A DNA stretch of 64,000 nucleotides from Bacteroidota bacterium. GTDB lineage: Bacteria > Bacteroidota > Bacteroidia > Cytophagales > Cyclobacteriaceae. The stretch covers positions 1 to 64,000 of the forward strand of contig JAFDYU010000002.1 in the NCBI GenBank assembly GCA_018267285.1. Reading direction: 5' to 3'. Under the pieces are notes generated by a model. It was not told the DNA's origin and made no database searches. It saw only the letters and a list, made by a program, of their open reading frames with translations. Made by a program: the position numbers and the translations under genes. This document shows positions 35,264 through 44,052 of the stretch, piece by piece. The first letter of the stretch is position 1, and every line of letters starts with the position of its first letter.

Positions 35264-35652
35264 AAAGCAAACCGGCTTATCGTGTCGTGGAAACGCGCCA
35301 AGGAAAGTCCGGGCAACACAGGGCACCGTACTTCCTAACGGGAAGGTGGCGCGAAACGCGCCAACAGATAGCGCCACAGAAAATAAACTACCCACAACGA
35401 CTTGTCGCGATGGGAAAAGGTGAAAAGGCGGAGTAAGAGCCCACCGCCCCGGTGGCGACATCGGGGGCATGGCAAGCCTTACGGGTTGAAAGGCCAAATA
35501 GGCCACACTTCTTAACCGATACTGCTGCCCGCGGTATGCGCAAGCAGGTGTGGTTGGGTAGGCTGCTCGATCCCCGCTGTAAAGCGGGGGCTAGATAAAT
35601 GATAAGCGCTTCAAAAAACTGAAGTACAGAACCCGGCTTATAGGTTTGCTTT
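35264..35652 (+). ncRNA. rnpB: RNase P RNA, bacterial type A
   Basis: The universal 5' core GGAAAGTCCGGGCA, the GAGCCCACCG-type segment and the 3' ACAGAACCCGGCTTAT core are all present in order. The P1 helix closes the molecule: AAAGCAAACC (35264-35273) pairs with GGTTTGCTTT (35643-35652). The ~389-base length is normal. It is the catalytic RNA that trims tRNA 5' leaders. It diverges from the broken channel gene and precedes the DoxX-like gene. Confidence 0.97.
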
Positions 35653-35694
35653 TATTTTTTTTATTTGTCGTTTGCCTACTAACCAAAAATAAAC

Positions 35695-36147
35695 GTGAAG
35701 CCTTTAATCGTTTTATTCAGTGTCTTCGTCCTTGCAGTTACGGCTACAAAAATTTTATACGGCAGCTATGAAATAGCATTATCGGGCAGGGTAGCGATGG
35801 CTGCCATGCTTATGTTTACAGCCATTGCACATTTTGTATTCACCAAAGGCATGGCCATGATGTTGCCCGGTTTTATCCCTTACAAAACAGAAACCGTTTA
35901 CTTGACAGGCGTTATTGAACTCGCTGCCGCTGTCGGAATTTTAATTCCAAATTTCAGAATAACAGCAGCATGGCTTCTTATTTCTTTTTTTATACTTATA
36001 CTTCCTGCAAACATTTACGCGGCAGTAAAACATATCAACTACCAAAAAGCAAATTATGAAGGAAACGGGTTAGCTTACCTGTGGTTCCGAATACCGTTAC
36101 AGATTGTGTTTATAGTTTGGACGTACCTTTCTTCTATTAGAGGCTAA
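35695..36147 (+). CDS. DoxX-like small integral membrane protein
   Basis: The 150-residue protein uses a GTG start, giving MKPLIVLFSVFVLAVTATKI. Four membrane helices are evident, with the DoxX-like segment HFVFTKGMAMMLPGFIPYKT and TGVIELAAAVGILIPNFRIT. DoxX-type proteins are membrane partners in respiration or redox protection; the precise function here is not known. It lies 42 bases after rnpB and ends 5 bases from the convergent Rieske gene. Confidence 0.8.
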   Translation: MKPLIVLFSVFVLAVTATKILYGSYEIALSGRVAMAAMLMFTAIAHFVFTKGMAMMLPGFIPYKTETVYLTGVIELAAAVGILIPNFRITAAWLLISFFILILPANIYAAVKHINYQKANYEGNGLAYLWFRIPLQIVFIVWTYLSSIRG

Positions 36148-36152
36148 CTTTT

Positions 36153-37202
36153 TTAAGTTACCCAATGCAGTGTTTGCGGCTTCACCGGGTTAACAAAAGG
36201 CTCGTTGTTTTGTTGCGCAATGGCCCAAAGTCTTTTTATTTCATAGTACCACCGCGCCTGCATATCGGGTTCGCCAATCAGGGAGAGTGTAGGTTTTGAT
36301 TTTAACCCTTCGCTTAATTTTCTAAATACACCCAAATCCTGACCGATGAATTGTTTGCCCAGCCGCTTCAGAGGCCACCACAGCCAGCGCGAAATGGCAA
36401 GGGTGCTGTAAAAAATGTGAGTGAGTTCGGTTTCTTTTTCGTTGAGCGGTGTGAGCACGGTGATGGAAATGATCTCGTGCTTCTCTCCTATCTTGATATG
36501 CTCGGTACGGATACCCGGAATTTCAAACGTGATTTCGGTTGATGTGCCACCTTTTAAAATACCATAGCCTTTGGAGTTCTTCGAGGGTTCGTGGCGCACC
36601 ATCTTAAACCCAAGCGGTGTGGGTTCGAATTTTTTTTCTTTCAACTTTAATTTCTTTGCCGACCGCCAATACCACGATTGATGCACGAACGTAACGTGCG
36701 ATGGATCGATCAACCCAATTACCGAGTGATCGATATCTGCGGGGAGTGTTACGGTTTCTACGTGAAGAAACTTTTTATCCTTGGCCAAAATCAAATCGGG
36801 AGGTGGCAACTTCGGTTCCACATTTGGCAATTTCTTTTCGGGAATGTAAACCCAAACCGTTCCGTTTATTTCTTTGCACGGATATTGAAAGACTTTAATT
36901 TTAGAAACATCAACAGTTCCGCCCGGAGGCAAAGCCGGAATATTTTTGCAAACCCCATCGGTGCCAAACTCCCAGCCGTGGTAGCAACATTGAATGGTAT
37001 CGTTTTTAAACCACCCCTGCGAAAGAGGCACACCGCGGTGGGCGCAGTTATCGCGCAAAGCAAAGGCCACTCCGTTTTTATCGCGGCCAAAAACTATTTT
37101 TTCTCCGGCCACTTCCTTGCCAACTAATTTTTCATTTTTTAAGAGTGATCCGTGAAACGCGAAGTACCAAAGGTTTTTAAGATAGAGCGATGGGTCGGTC
37201 AT
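36153..37202 (-). CDS. Rieske non-heme iron oxygenase (aromatic ring-hydroxylating dioxygenase-like)
   Basis: The 349-residue protein has a Rieske [2Fe-2S] site with C53-x-H55 (DNCAHRGVPL) and C72-x-x-H75 (CCYHGWEFG). The C-terminal catalytic domain shows the mononuclear iron motif IDPSHVTFVHQSW. The layout matches the VanA/PobA-type single-component oxygenases; a reductase gene is not adjacent. The substrate is unknown. A TAACTTTG box sits 18 bases upstream of its start. Confidence 0.88.
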   Translation of the reverse strand: MTDPSLYLKNLWYFAFHGSLLKNEKLVGKEVAGEKIVFGRDKNGVAFALRDNCAHRGVPLSQGWFKNDTIQCCYHGWEFGTDGVCKNIPALPPGGTVDVSKIKVFQYPCKEINGTVWVYIPEKKLPNVEPKLPPPDLILAKDKKFLHVETVTLPADIDHSVIGLIDPSHVTFVHQSWYWRSAKKLKLKEKKFEPTPLGFKMVRHEPSKNSKGYGILKGGTSTEITFEIPGIRTEHIKIGEKHEIISITVLTPLNEKETELTHIFYSTLAISRWLWWPLKRLGKQFIGQDLGVFRKLSEGLKSKPTLSLIGEPDMQARWYYEIKRLWAIAQQNNEPFVNPVKPQTLHWVT

Positions 37203-37219
37203 GTTTGGAGGATATTGCC

Positions 37220-37227
37220 CAAAGTTA
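37220..37227 (-). promoter_or_regulatory. Possible -7 box of the Rieske oxygenase gene
   Basis: On the minus strand TAACTTTG matches TAnnTTTG exactly, ending 17 bases before the ATG at 37202. No clear -33 element is seen inside the end of the helicase gene. Confidence 0.35.
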
Positions 37228-37234
37228 ACGGAAA

Positions 37235-39481
37235 TTATTTTTTGTTGTCGCTATTCTGTAGCATCAAATGATTTGTAACGGCACGTAACTGTCCATAACT
37301 AAATTTCCCTTTTAACATTTCGTACAAGTCTTTAGACGTAAACCCTTCGTGGAGTTGCTCTCTTGCATTAACAACTTCGGCTACCGAGGGTTCATCTATA
37401 AATTTGTAGATACTAATACGCCCCGCTTCTACGGCTTTGGCCAGATGGCCTTCAATGGTAGAGGGCACAAGCCCTCGTTCTTTTGCAATCTGTTTTACGT
37501 CCATACCACTGTTCAACATTTGCAGCGTGGTATCGTACGTACTGAGTTCATCGGTTTGATTTTTTTTCTTCTTTTTTGCCTTTCGCTCAATAGGTTTTAT
37601 CTCTCTGTTAATTCGTGCTTCTATCTCTTTACGTTTCGCGATGCGTTGGGCAGTAAGCAATTCAAAATCAAATTTATCTTCACCTTTTAAGATACCTGAA
37701 GCCAGGTACCTTGATTTATCAACGGTTTCGATTTGTTTGCTTAACGCTTGATCGATCTCACTCAAGTTGTTAAGATATGTTTTTATCCTTTTCTGGTGAC
37801 TCATCTCTGCCTTATGGCGCAGCAGTTTTTCCAGGCACTGCAATAAAATATTTTTGTAATACGCACATCCTTTTTCAATACGTTCTAAAAAACGATCAGG
37901 CTCATTAGCCGTGAGCAGCCCGGCTAACTGTATGCGGAAGCGATCGGTATTGGCACGTTCTGCTTGCAAAGCCTCCGCAATTTGTGTCGGCACAGACTTC
38001 ATTCCTTCCATTGTCTCTTTCTCCAGCCCGATGGGCTCCTTCACAGCCCAATGGATTATTTTTATCAATACTGAAAAATCGAATGTGCTGTCGATCAGGT
38101 GTTGAATAAAAACTTGTTGATGGGCTTTCATGGTGTTTCCCATCTCATCGGGCTTATGATTGGCGTTTGTGTATTCTACCACCTGCTTATCGGTGCTGAT
38201 CACAGTAGGCGGAATGCGTGTGCGCAACGAAAGGCCGTGCAATGAGCGAAGTCTCGACAGGGCTACGTATACTTGTCCATCGGCAAATGCATGCCCCACA
38301 TCAATGATAGCTTTGTCGAAGGTAAGCCCCTGGCTTTTATGTATCGTTATTGCCCAAGCCAACTTGATTGGAAATTGCTCAAAAGTGCCAACGACTTCAT
38401 CATCAAGGGTGTTGGTAGTTTTGTTAAGTGTATATTTTTTATTTTCCCACCGTTCGCGCTTCAACCCATAGGGCTGATGCGTTTCGGCAAGTTCAACCTT
38501 AACTTCATCATCTTTTATCTCCGTTACCGTGGCGAGCTTTCCGTTGAAATACATTTTTTCTTCGTTGTCGTTACGGGTAAACATAATTTGTGCGCCAACT
38601 TTCAATTCAATATTGGGCGACACCGGAAAAAGCGATTCGGGAAATTCTCCTTCAAGCCGTGCTTTAAAAATGTGCGAGGGGGTAGTCAGTTTTTTAAGCT
38701 CGCGCAAATTAATTTCATCGGCTTTGGCATTGTGTGTGGTGAGTGTCACTACTTCGCTTAGTGAACCAATCTCAGCTTCCGTTTTAAAATATTGGTTCAG
38801 TATGTCAATATTTTCGTGCGTAGCAAGATTGTGCCTCAGGTTGTTCAGGATGCCGATAAAATAAGGATCGTGTTGCCGGAAAATTTTAGTTAATTCAATA
38901 TAAACCGGTTGGTTGTTTTGCAGTGCTTTGGCTTCATAAAACCAAAAGCTGTTGTAATATTTGGAGAGTGTCTCTTTTTCGCTTTGTCGCACCACAGGCG
39001 AAAGTTGATAAAGGTCGCCAATGAACAGCACCTGCACCCCGCCAAAACTCTGTTTGAAATTATTGCGCGCTGCTTTCATGCGGTAGTCGATGGCGTCCAG
39101 CAAATCGGCACGCAGCATACTTACTTCATCAATTACCAGCAAGTCTATGGAACGCAACACTTGCTTGCGTACGCTGTTCATCGGATGCTTTTGAGCGAGC
39201 ACATTTTGATTGATAAAATTACCGCCTTCGCTGAAGTTAACCGGCAGGAAACGATCGGGCAAAAACGTAGCAGGTGGAAGCAAGAACTGAGAGTGGATGG
39301 TTACACCGCCCGCATTGAGTGCGGCAATGCCCGTGGGCGCCACCACGATGAACGACTTATGTGTAACCGATTTTAGATTTTTTAAAAACGTGGTTTTGCC
39401 TGTACCGGCTTTGCCTGTTAAAAATATGTGGCTCGATGTGGTGTTGATGAACTGAGCGGCCGTTAAAAGCAGATCTTCCAT
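37235..39481 (-). CDS. Pif1/RecD-like superfamily 1 helicase with C-terminal helix-turn-helix
   Basis: The 748-residue protein has a Walker A motif FLTGKAGTGKTTFLK (about 20-34), Walker B LVIDEVSMLRADLL, a GDLYQLSPVV motif III and the C-terminal UvrD-like motif WAITIHKSQGLTFD followed by YVALSRLR. A long charged coiled coil (about 540-640) leads to a helix-turn-helix (MDVKQIAKERGLVPSTIEGH) and a RecQ/HRDC-like tail. It should unwind DNA 5' to 3'. The extra C-terminal DNA-binding part is typical of a Bacteroidota subgroup. It starts 6 bases after the DUF488 gene. Confidence 0.9.
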   Translation of the reverse strand: MEDLLLTAAQFINTTSSHIFLTGKAGTGKTTFLKNLKSVTHKSFIVVAPTGIAALNAGGVTIHSQFLLPPATFLPDRFLPVNFSEGGNFINQNVLAQKHPMNSVRKQVLRSIDLLVIDEVSMLRADLLDAIDYRMKAARNNFKQSFGGVQVLFIGDLYQLSPVVRQSEKETLSKYYNSFWFYEAKALQNNQPVYIELTKIFRQHDPYFIGILNNLRHNLATHENIDILNQYFKTEAEIGSLSEVVTLTTHNAKADEINLRELKKLTTPSHIFKARLEGEFPESLFPVSPNIELKVGAQIMFTRNDNEEKMYFNGKLATVTEIKDDEVKVELAETHQPYGLKRERWENKKYTLNKTTNTLDDEVVGTFEQFPIKLAWAITIHKSQGLTFDKAIIDVGHAFADGQVYVALSRLRSLHGLSLRTRIPPTVISTDKQVVEYTNANHKPDEMGNTMKAHQQVFIQHLIDSTFDFSVLIKIIHWAVKEPIGLEKETMEGMKSVPTQIAEALQAERANTDRFRIQLAGLLTANEPDRFLERIEKGCAYYKNILLQCLEKLLRHKAEMSHQKRIKTYLNNLSEIDQALSKQIETVDKSRYLASGILKGEDKFDFELLTAQRIAKRKEIEARINREIKPIERKAKKKKKNQTDELSTYDTTLQMLNSGMDVKQIAKERGLVPSTIEGHLAKAVEAGRISIYKFIDEPSVAEVVNAREQLHEGFTSKDLYEMLKGKFSYGQLRAVTNHLMLQNSDNKK

Positions 39482-39487
39482 TTACTG

Positions 39488-39847
39488 TCACTTAAGATGT
39501 TGCAAGACCTTGAGTAAAACCACAGCGTGGTTGATGTGGGGGTCTTTTGCACCATAAAGTAAAGTTACTCCGCTTTTCCGGGCAATGGATTTTATGCGTT
39601 TGAGTTCGTCTTTTTTTAAAGCAAGTTCTTTTTCATACAGTTTGCAGAACTTTTCAAAGTTTTCGGGTTTGTGGTCAAACCATTTCCTAAGGTCGGTGGA
39701 AGGCGGAACTTCTTTGTTCCATTCATCGATGTGAGCCTCCTCCTTTTTTACACCTCGCGGCCATAGTTTATCCACCAGCATGCGATAGCCATCTTCTCCC
39801 GATGGCTTTTCGTAGATGCGTTTAATATTGATAAGAGTTTTGCTCAT
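39488..39847 (-). CDS. DUF488 family protein
   Basis: The 119-residue protein has the family motifs GYRMLVDKLWPRGVKKEEA and the C-terminal VTLLYGAKDPHINHAVVLL. The function of DUF488 is not established. The length is normal and no signal is present, so it is cytoplasmic. It is the first gene of a two-gene unit with the helicase. Confidence 0.9.
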   Translation of the reverse strand: MSKTLINIKRIYEKPSGEDGYRMLVDKLWPRGVKKEEAHIDEWNKEVPPSTDLRKWFDHKPENFEKFCKLYEKELALKKDELKRIKSIARKSGVTLLYGAKDPHINHAVVLLKVLQHLK

Positions 39848-39949
39848 GATGTATTTTTGTAAACAGATTTAAGAAAAAGGCAGATGCAAAGCAAATGAAA
39901 AATATTTGCAGGCACACTAGAGGCAGAAAGTTTTCTGGATTTAAATTTT

Positions 39950-40549
39950 TTAGGAATTGCTTGATAGCGTCATCGTTTTTGTAATCTCGTTCATGACGCT
40001 AACCTTTTGTTGAAAATCTCCTTTAAGTTGGTTGCGGATGAGGTGAAGTTGTTCTATCAGTTCATCCAATTCATCGGGGAGTGCGTTATGCAACATTTCT
40101 TTAATGCGTTTAGCTGCCGTGGGCGACTTACCATTTGTGCTGATGGCCAGTTTCAGTTGTCCTTTTTGCACTATACTGCCAAGATAAAAATCGCAGAGAA
40201 CAGGAGTATCGGCTACATTTACAAGAATATTTTTTTTTCTGCACAATCTCTGAATACGCATTGAGGCCTCCGGATTATTAACTGCCGCAATCACTACATC
40301 GATGCCTTCCAAGTCGGATTCAGTAAATTCTTTCTGTGTAGTCTTGATGTTTTTTTTCCCTTCGGTTTGCTTTTTAATTGCATCGGATAACTCTCTGGCA
40401 ATGATTTTGATAGAAGTGTCCGGAGAATTACTCAACACCGCTTTTAGTTTTTCTTCGGCAACCGTTCCTCCTCCAATAATCAATAAGCGCAACGATTCCA
40501 ATTTAAGGAAGACCGGAAAGAGTTTATTTTTTGAGTTGGCTGTCGTCAT
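39950..40549 (-). CDS. Precorrin-2 dehydrogenase / sirohydrochlorin ferrochelatase, Met8/CysG N-terminal type
   Basis: The 199-residue protein has an NAD-binding Rossmann motif LLIIGGGTVAEEKL (about 17-30) and the siroheme-synthase central segment AISTNGKSPTAAKRIKEML. It oxidises precorrin-2 and inserts iron to make siroheme, the cofactor of the sulfite reductase encoded just upstream. Its ATG overlaps the cysI stop by 4 bases. The methyltransferase half of CysG is a separate gene at 44042-44830. Confidence 0.9.
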   Translation of the reverse strand: MTTANSKNKLFPVFLKLESLRLLIIGGGTVAEEKLKAVLSNSPDTSIKIIARELSDAIKKQTEGKKNIKTTQKEFTESDLEGIDVVIAAVNNPEASMRIQRLCRKKNILVNVADTPVLCDFYLGSIVQKGQLKLAISTNGKSPTAAKRIKEMLHNALPDELDELIEQLHLIRNQLKGDFQQKVSVMNEITKTMTLSSNS

Positions 40550-42204
40550 CTACCGATACGCACATTATCCCAGATAAAATCCCCAAAATGTTGACCCGGT
40601 TTTCGTTCGCGCACGTAGTGAGCAAATTGAATATCAAGTTCATTCAGTATCTCGGTTTCATTCAGGTTCTCCTTGTGCTTTTTATTTAAGCGCAAGCCCA
40701 ATGCATCTCCTCCCAGATGTAAATTGTAGCGACCGGGGCCGATGCCGATCAAACCAATTTCAGCCAGTGGCGAACGACCGCATCCGTTGGGGCATCCCGT
40801 CATCCGCACAGAAATATCATCTTTCTCTATTCCATGCTTTTGAAGAATGGGTTCAAGTTTGGTGATGAATACTGGCAGATAGCGTTGCGCCTCGGCTAAG
40901 GCAAGCGGGCATGTATTGAGCGCTACACATGCCATTGAATTTTTTCTAACTGCGCTGGCATTCTCGTTGTGCTTATGCAGATGAAATTTTTTTAAGATCT
41001 CATCTACTTCGTTTTTATTTTCTGTAGAAATATCAGAAAGGATTATGTGCTGGTTGCACGTGAACCGGAACGTACATAGCCCGGTTTCGGCAACCGCAAG
41101 CAGCGCACTTTTCAATTCTACACCATCGGCATCGGTTACTCGGCCGTGTTCCACAAACAAGGCAAAATGCCATCTACCCTCCGGGTCTGGTTGCCAGCCC
41201 AAATCATCGTTGCGTTTGGCAAAACGATATTGCCTTTCGGGTTGCAGTGCAAAACCGCAACGTTTTTCCAACTCCTCTTTAAAAGCTGGAACGCCCATCT
41301 GATCCAACGTATATTTTAAGCGTGCTCTTTTTCTGTCTGAACGATTTCCAAAATCGCGCTGTATCGTCATGATTTCGTAAACTGCTTTGAGCACTTTTTC
41401 TTCCGAGTCTATAAAACCCAAGACCGTGGCTAATCTCGGATAGTTATTGGGATTGCCGTGTGTGGACGAAAGCCCTCCGCCCGCTGCTATGTTGAAACCT
41501 TTCAACTCATTGTTTTCAATTATGGCAATGAGGCCAACATCCTGACTAAAAACATCTATGTCGTTGTGCGGTGGAATTGCGATGCCGATTTTGAACTTGC
41601 GCGGCAGGTAGCGCTCTTGATACAGCGGGTCAACTTCATTTTGCTCACCTATCTTTTCTTCGTCAAGCCACACTTCATAAAAAGCTCTGGTTTTGGGCAA
41701 ACACAACGTGCTGATCGTATCTGCATACGCATGGATTTTTTTATGGAGCGAAGAAAGATTTGGATGTGCACTGCACACCACGTTGCGGTTTACATCGCCA
41801 CAGGCGGCTATCGAATCGAGTTTTATTTTATCAAAGTCTTTTAAAGTGGGCTTGATGTTTCGTTTTAAAATTCCATGAAGCTGAATGGTTTGCCGTGTGG
41901 TGATTTTTAGTACACCCGTAGAATATTTTCCGGCTATGTGGTGTGCCGCCACCCATTGCTCTGAAGTAAGGAGGCCACCCGGAATCCGCAACCGGATCAT
42001 AAACGAAAAAAGTTTTTCTAATTTCTTCTGAGCTCTTTCATCGCGCTGGTCGCGATCGTCTTGCTGATACATGCCGTGAAATTTAATGAGCGCTTCATCG
42101 GGCGGGCGTATTGCCCCCGTGTGTTCATCGGTTAAACTTTCTTTCAGCGTGCCACGCAGACCTTTGCTGCTTTCTTTTATTTTTTCTATGGACGATAACG
42201 ACAT
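40546..42204 (-). CDS. cysI: Assimilatory sulfite reductase hemoprotein subunit
   Basis: The 552-residue protein has two sulfite/nitrite reductase ferredoxin-like halves. The [4Fe-4S]-siroheme ligands are C426 and C432 (ACVALNTCPLA) and C471 and C475 (MTGCPNGCGRS), and siroheme-contact basic residues lie in the N-terminal half. It reduces sulfite to sulfide with electrons from CysJ. The length matches CysI. It is followed by the siroheme gene (4-base overlap). The 147-base gap to cysJ holds a small inverted-repeat element. Confidence 0.94.
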   Translation of the reverse strand: MSLSSIEKIKESSKGLRGTLKESLTDEHTGAIRPPDEALIKFHGMYQQDDRDQRDERAQKKLEKLFSFMIRLRIPGGLLTSEQWVAAHHIAGKYSTGVLKITTRQTIQLHGILKRNIKPTLKDFDKIKLDSIAACGDVNRNVVCSAHPNLSSLHKKIHAYADTISTLCLPKTRAFYEVWLDEEKIGEQNEVDPLYQERYLPRKFKIGIAIPPHNDIDVFSQDVGLIAIIENNELKGFNIAAGGGLSSTHGNPNNYPRLATVLGFIDSEEKVLKAVYEIMTIQRDFGNRSDRKRARLKYTLDQMGVPAFKEELEKRCGFALQPERQYRFAKRNDDLGWQPDPEGRWHFALFVEHGRVTDADGVELKSALLAVAETGLCTFRFTCNQHIILSDISTENKNEVDEILKKFHLHKHNENASAVRKNSMACVALNTCPLALAEAQRYLPVFITKLEPILQKHGIEKDDISVRMTGCPNGCGRSPLAEIGLIGIGPGRYNLHLGGDALGLRLNKKHKENLNETEILNELDIQFAHYVRERKPGQHFGDFIWDNVRIGR

Positions 42205-42240
42205 TGTTAATTGTAAGTAAAGTTCAAATACATTATTATC

Positions 42241-42337
42241 TGATGTTAAGCAAAACTATAGTTAGTTGTCAGATTGAGCCTGTCGAAATCTGATTTCGAT
42301 AAACTAAACCTGACCGTGCAAATTGTAGTTTGTGTAC
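42241..42337. repeat. Degenerate inverted-repeat (MITE-like) element between cysI and cysJ
   Basis: The left end TGATGTTAAGCAAAAC differs by one base from the end of the element at 44909-45046. The right end TAGTTTGTGTACC is a worn inverted copy. The interior contains TCAGATTGAGCCTGTCGAAA, also seen in altered form at 46641. No coding capacity. Confidence 0.55.
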
Positions 42338-42351
42338 CCTTTCTAAATCCG

Positions 42352-44052
42352 TTAATAAACATCGAGGAGGTAGCGGTTTTCTTCTTTCATCTCATTTAGA
42401 AAATTTTTTGCCTCGGCCGAAGTTTGGTTGCCTTCGCCTTCGATAATTTTCTGCAAGGCAGCTTCCACATCCACACTCATCGGGTCTCTCGTGCCACTTA
42501 CGTACAAGCAGGCACCTGCTTCAATCCAGCTATACACTTCACTTTTCAGTTCTGCCATTTTGTGCTGAACATAAATTTTTTCTTGCTGGTCGCGCGAAAA
42601 GGCAACACTAAGTTTAGAGAGCACGCCTGTCTCCAGCCAATTCTGAATTTCGGTTTGATAAAGAAAATCCGTGGTGAAATGTTGATCGCCAAAAAACAAC
42701 CAATTCCGCCCGGAGGCACCGGTGCTTTCTCGTTCGAATAAAAAGGAGCGCATGGCTGCGATGCCCGACCCCGGCCCAATCATTATTAAATCTTGCTCTA
42801 GAGCCGGAAGCTTGAAAAGTTTATTTTGATGGATGTAAAACTCAATGACCTCACCTTCGTCCAGGTTTCCTATGAAACGACTGCAAAGCCCAAATTTCAG
42901 TTCATCGTTTGCCTGAAACGTATTTTGCGAAACGGTGATATGAACTTCTTGATCATGAGCAGAAGGTGCCGAAGAAATGGAATACAAACGCGGTGCAATG
43001 GGCGAAAGGATTTTTACGATCTCGGTAAACTCGGTTGCATCCTTAACGGGATAAATCCGCAGGATGTCGATCAAGTCCATGCGGATATCGGGGATAACGT
43101 GACCCGTAATGCCCGCAATGGCATTGAGATTTACCGTACTTAAATGGCAGATGTTAAGGTGTTTGGTAAGTAGTTCGCGAATCGTTCCCTCCACTTTGGG
43201 AGTTTGAACAACCTGATTGGGGTCTGCCCCTGTAAGTTTCAAAATCTGTAATACGATATCTTGTCGGTTTTCAGGCAGTATGCCCAGCGAGTCGCCCGGT
43301 TGGTACTCTACCGATTCTTCGCAACCGATTTCGATATGGTACGTTTCTTTATTGCTGCCCGCACCGTTTAAATTAATGGAAGAGCGGATTGTTCCCCTGT
43401 AAAATTTTCGATTCTGTTTTTTCAAAACAGAAGGTGATGATATTGTTGCCTGAGAGGTTCCCTGAGATTGAAAATTGGAAAATGCTTTTTCAAACCAACT
43501 AGCCGCATCGCTTTCGTAATCCACATCGCACTTTTGCAAAGCATGAATACGGGTGGCACCCAGTTTGCTTAACCGATTGTCCACCTCTTCGCCCGCTTTA
43601 CAAAACAACGGATAGGCGGTATCGCCAAGAGCGAGCACGCTGTAGTTTAGTTTGCTCAGCAAATTATTTTGTTGATGGATAAAGTCGTAAAATTTCCGGG
43701 CCGATGCGGGTGGCTCACCATCGCCATGTGTGCTGATGAGCAGCAGAACATTTTCTTCTTTCGCCAAATCTTCGGGGCGGTATTGATCCAACGCAACAAG
43801 CTTAACCGGTTGGTGGGCGGCTTTTGCTTTTTGTGCAAACTTTGTTGCCAAACTTTTTGAGTTTCCGGTTTCGGTTCCGTAAAGGATAGTCACTTTTTTA
43901 ACAGCGGGCAATGCCGGAAGTTTTGCTGTTTCGGGTATTCCATGCTTTCCAGAAATAACTCCGGCCAAAAAACCCTGCACCCATATCAATTCATCAGCCG
44001 AGAGATTCCCGGTTAAAATTTTCAGTTGTTTCAATTGCTCCTCAGCATGCAT
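42352..44052 (-). CDS. cysJ: Assimilatory sulfite reductase flavoprotein subunit (CysJ)
   Basis: The ATG at 44052 gives MHAEEQLKQL and 566 residues; an upstream ATG at 44127 lies within sumT and is less likely. A flavodoxin domain covers about 55-195 (ILYGTETGNSKSLA; LLLISTHGDGEPPASARKF). A FAD/NADPH reductase module follows (PRLYSISSAP; IGPGSGIAAMRSFLFER; and the terminal ENRYLLDVY). It passes electrons from NADPH to CysI. It overlaps the end of sumT by 11 bases, so the two are coupled. Confidence 0.93.
   Translation of the reverse strand: MHAEEQLKQLKILTGNLSADELIWVQGFLAGVISGKHGIPETAKLPALPAVKKVTILYGTETGNSKSLATKFAQKAKAAHQPVKLVALDQYRPEDLAKEENVLLLISTHGDGEPPASARKFYDFIHQQNNLLSKLNYSVLALGDTAYPLFCKAGEEVDNRLSKLGATRIHALQKCDVDYESDAASWFEKAFSNFQSQGTSQATISSPSVLKKQNRKFYRGTIRSSINLNGAGSNKETYHIEIGCEESVEYQPGDSLGILPENRQDIVLQILKLTGADPNQVVQTPKVEGTIRELLTKHLNICHLSTVNLNAIAGITGHVIPDIRMDLIDILRIYPVKDATEFTEIVKILSPIAPRLYSISSAPSAHDQEVHITVSQNTFQANDELKFGLCSRFIGNLDEGEVIEFYIHQNKLFKLPALEQDLIMIGPGSGIAAMRSFLFERESTGASGRNWLFFGDQHFTTDFLYQTEIQNWLETGVLSKLSVAFSRDQQEKIYVQHKMAELKSEVYSWIEAGACLYVSGTRDPMSVDVEAALQKIIEGEGNQTSAEAKNFLNEMKEENRYLLDVY

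Noticed and set aside
35183-35506. Upstream extension of the channel ligand-binding frame
   Set aside because: The region lies antisense over rnpB and its promoter, and the signal peptide begins only at 35182.
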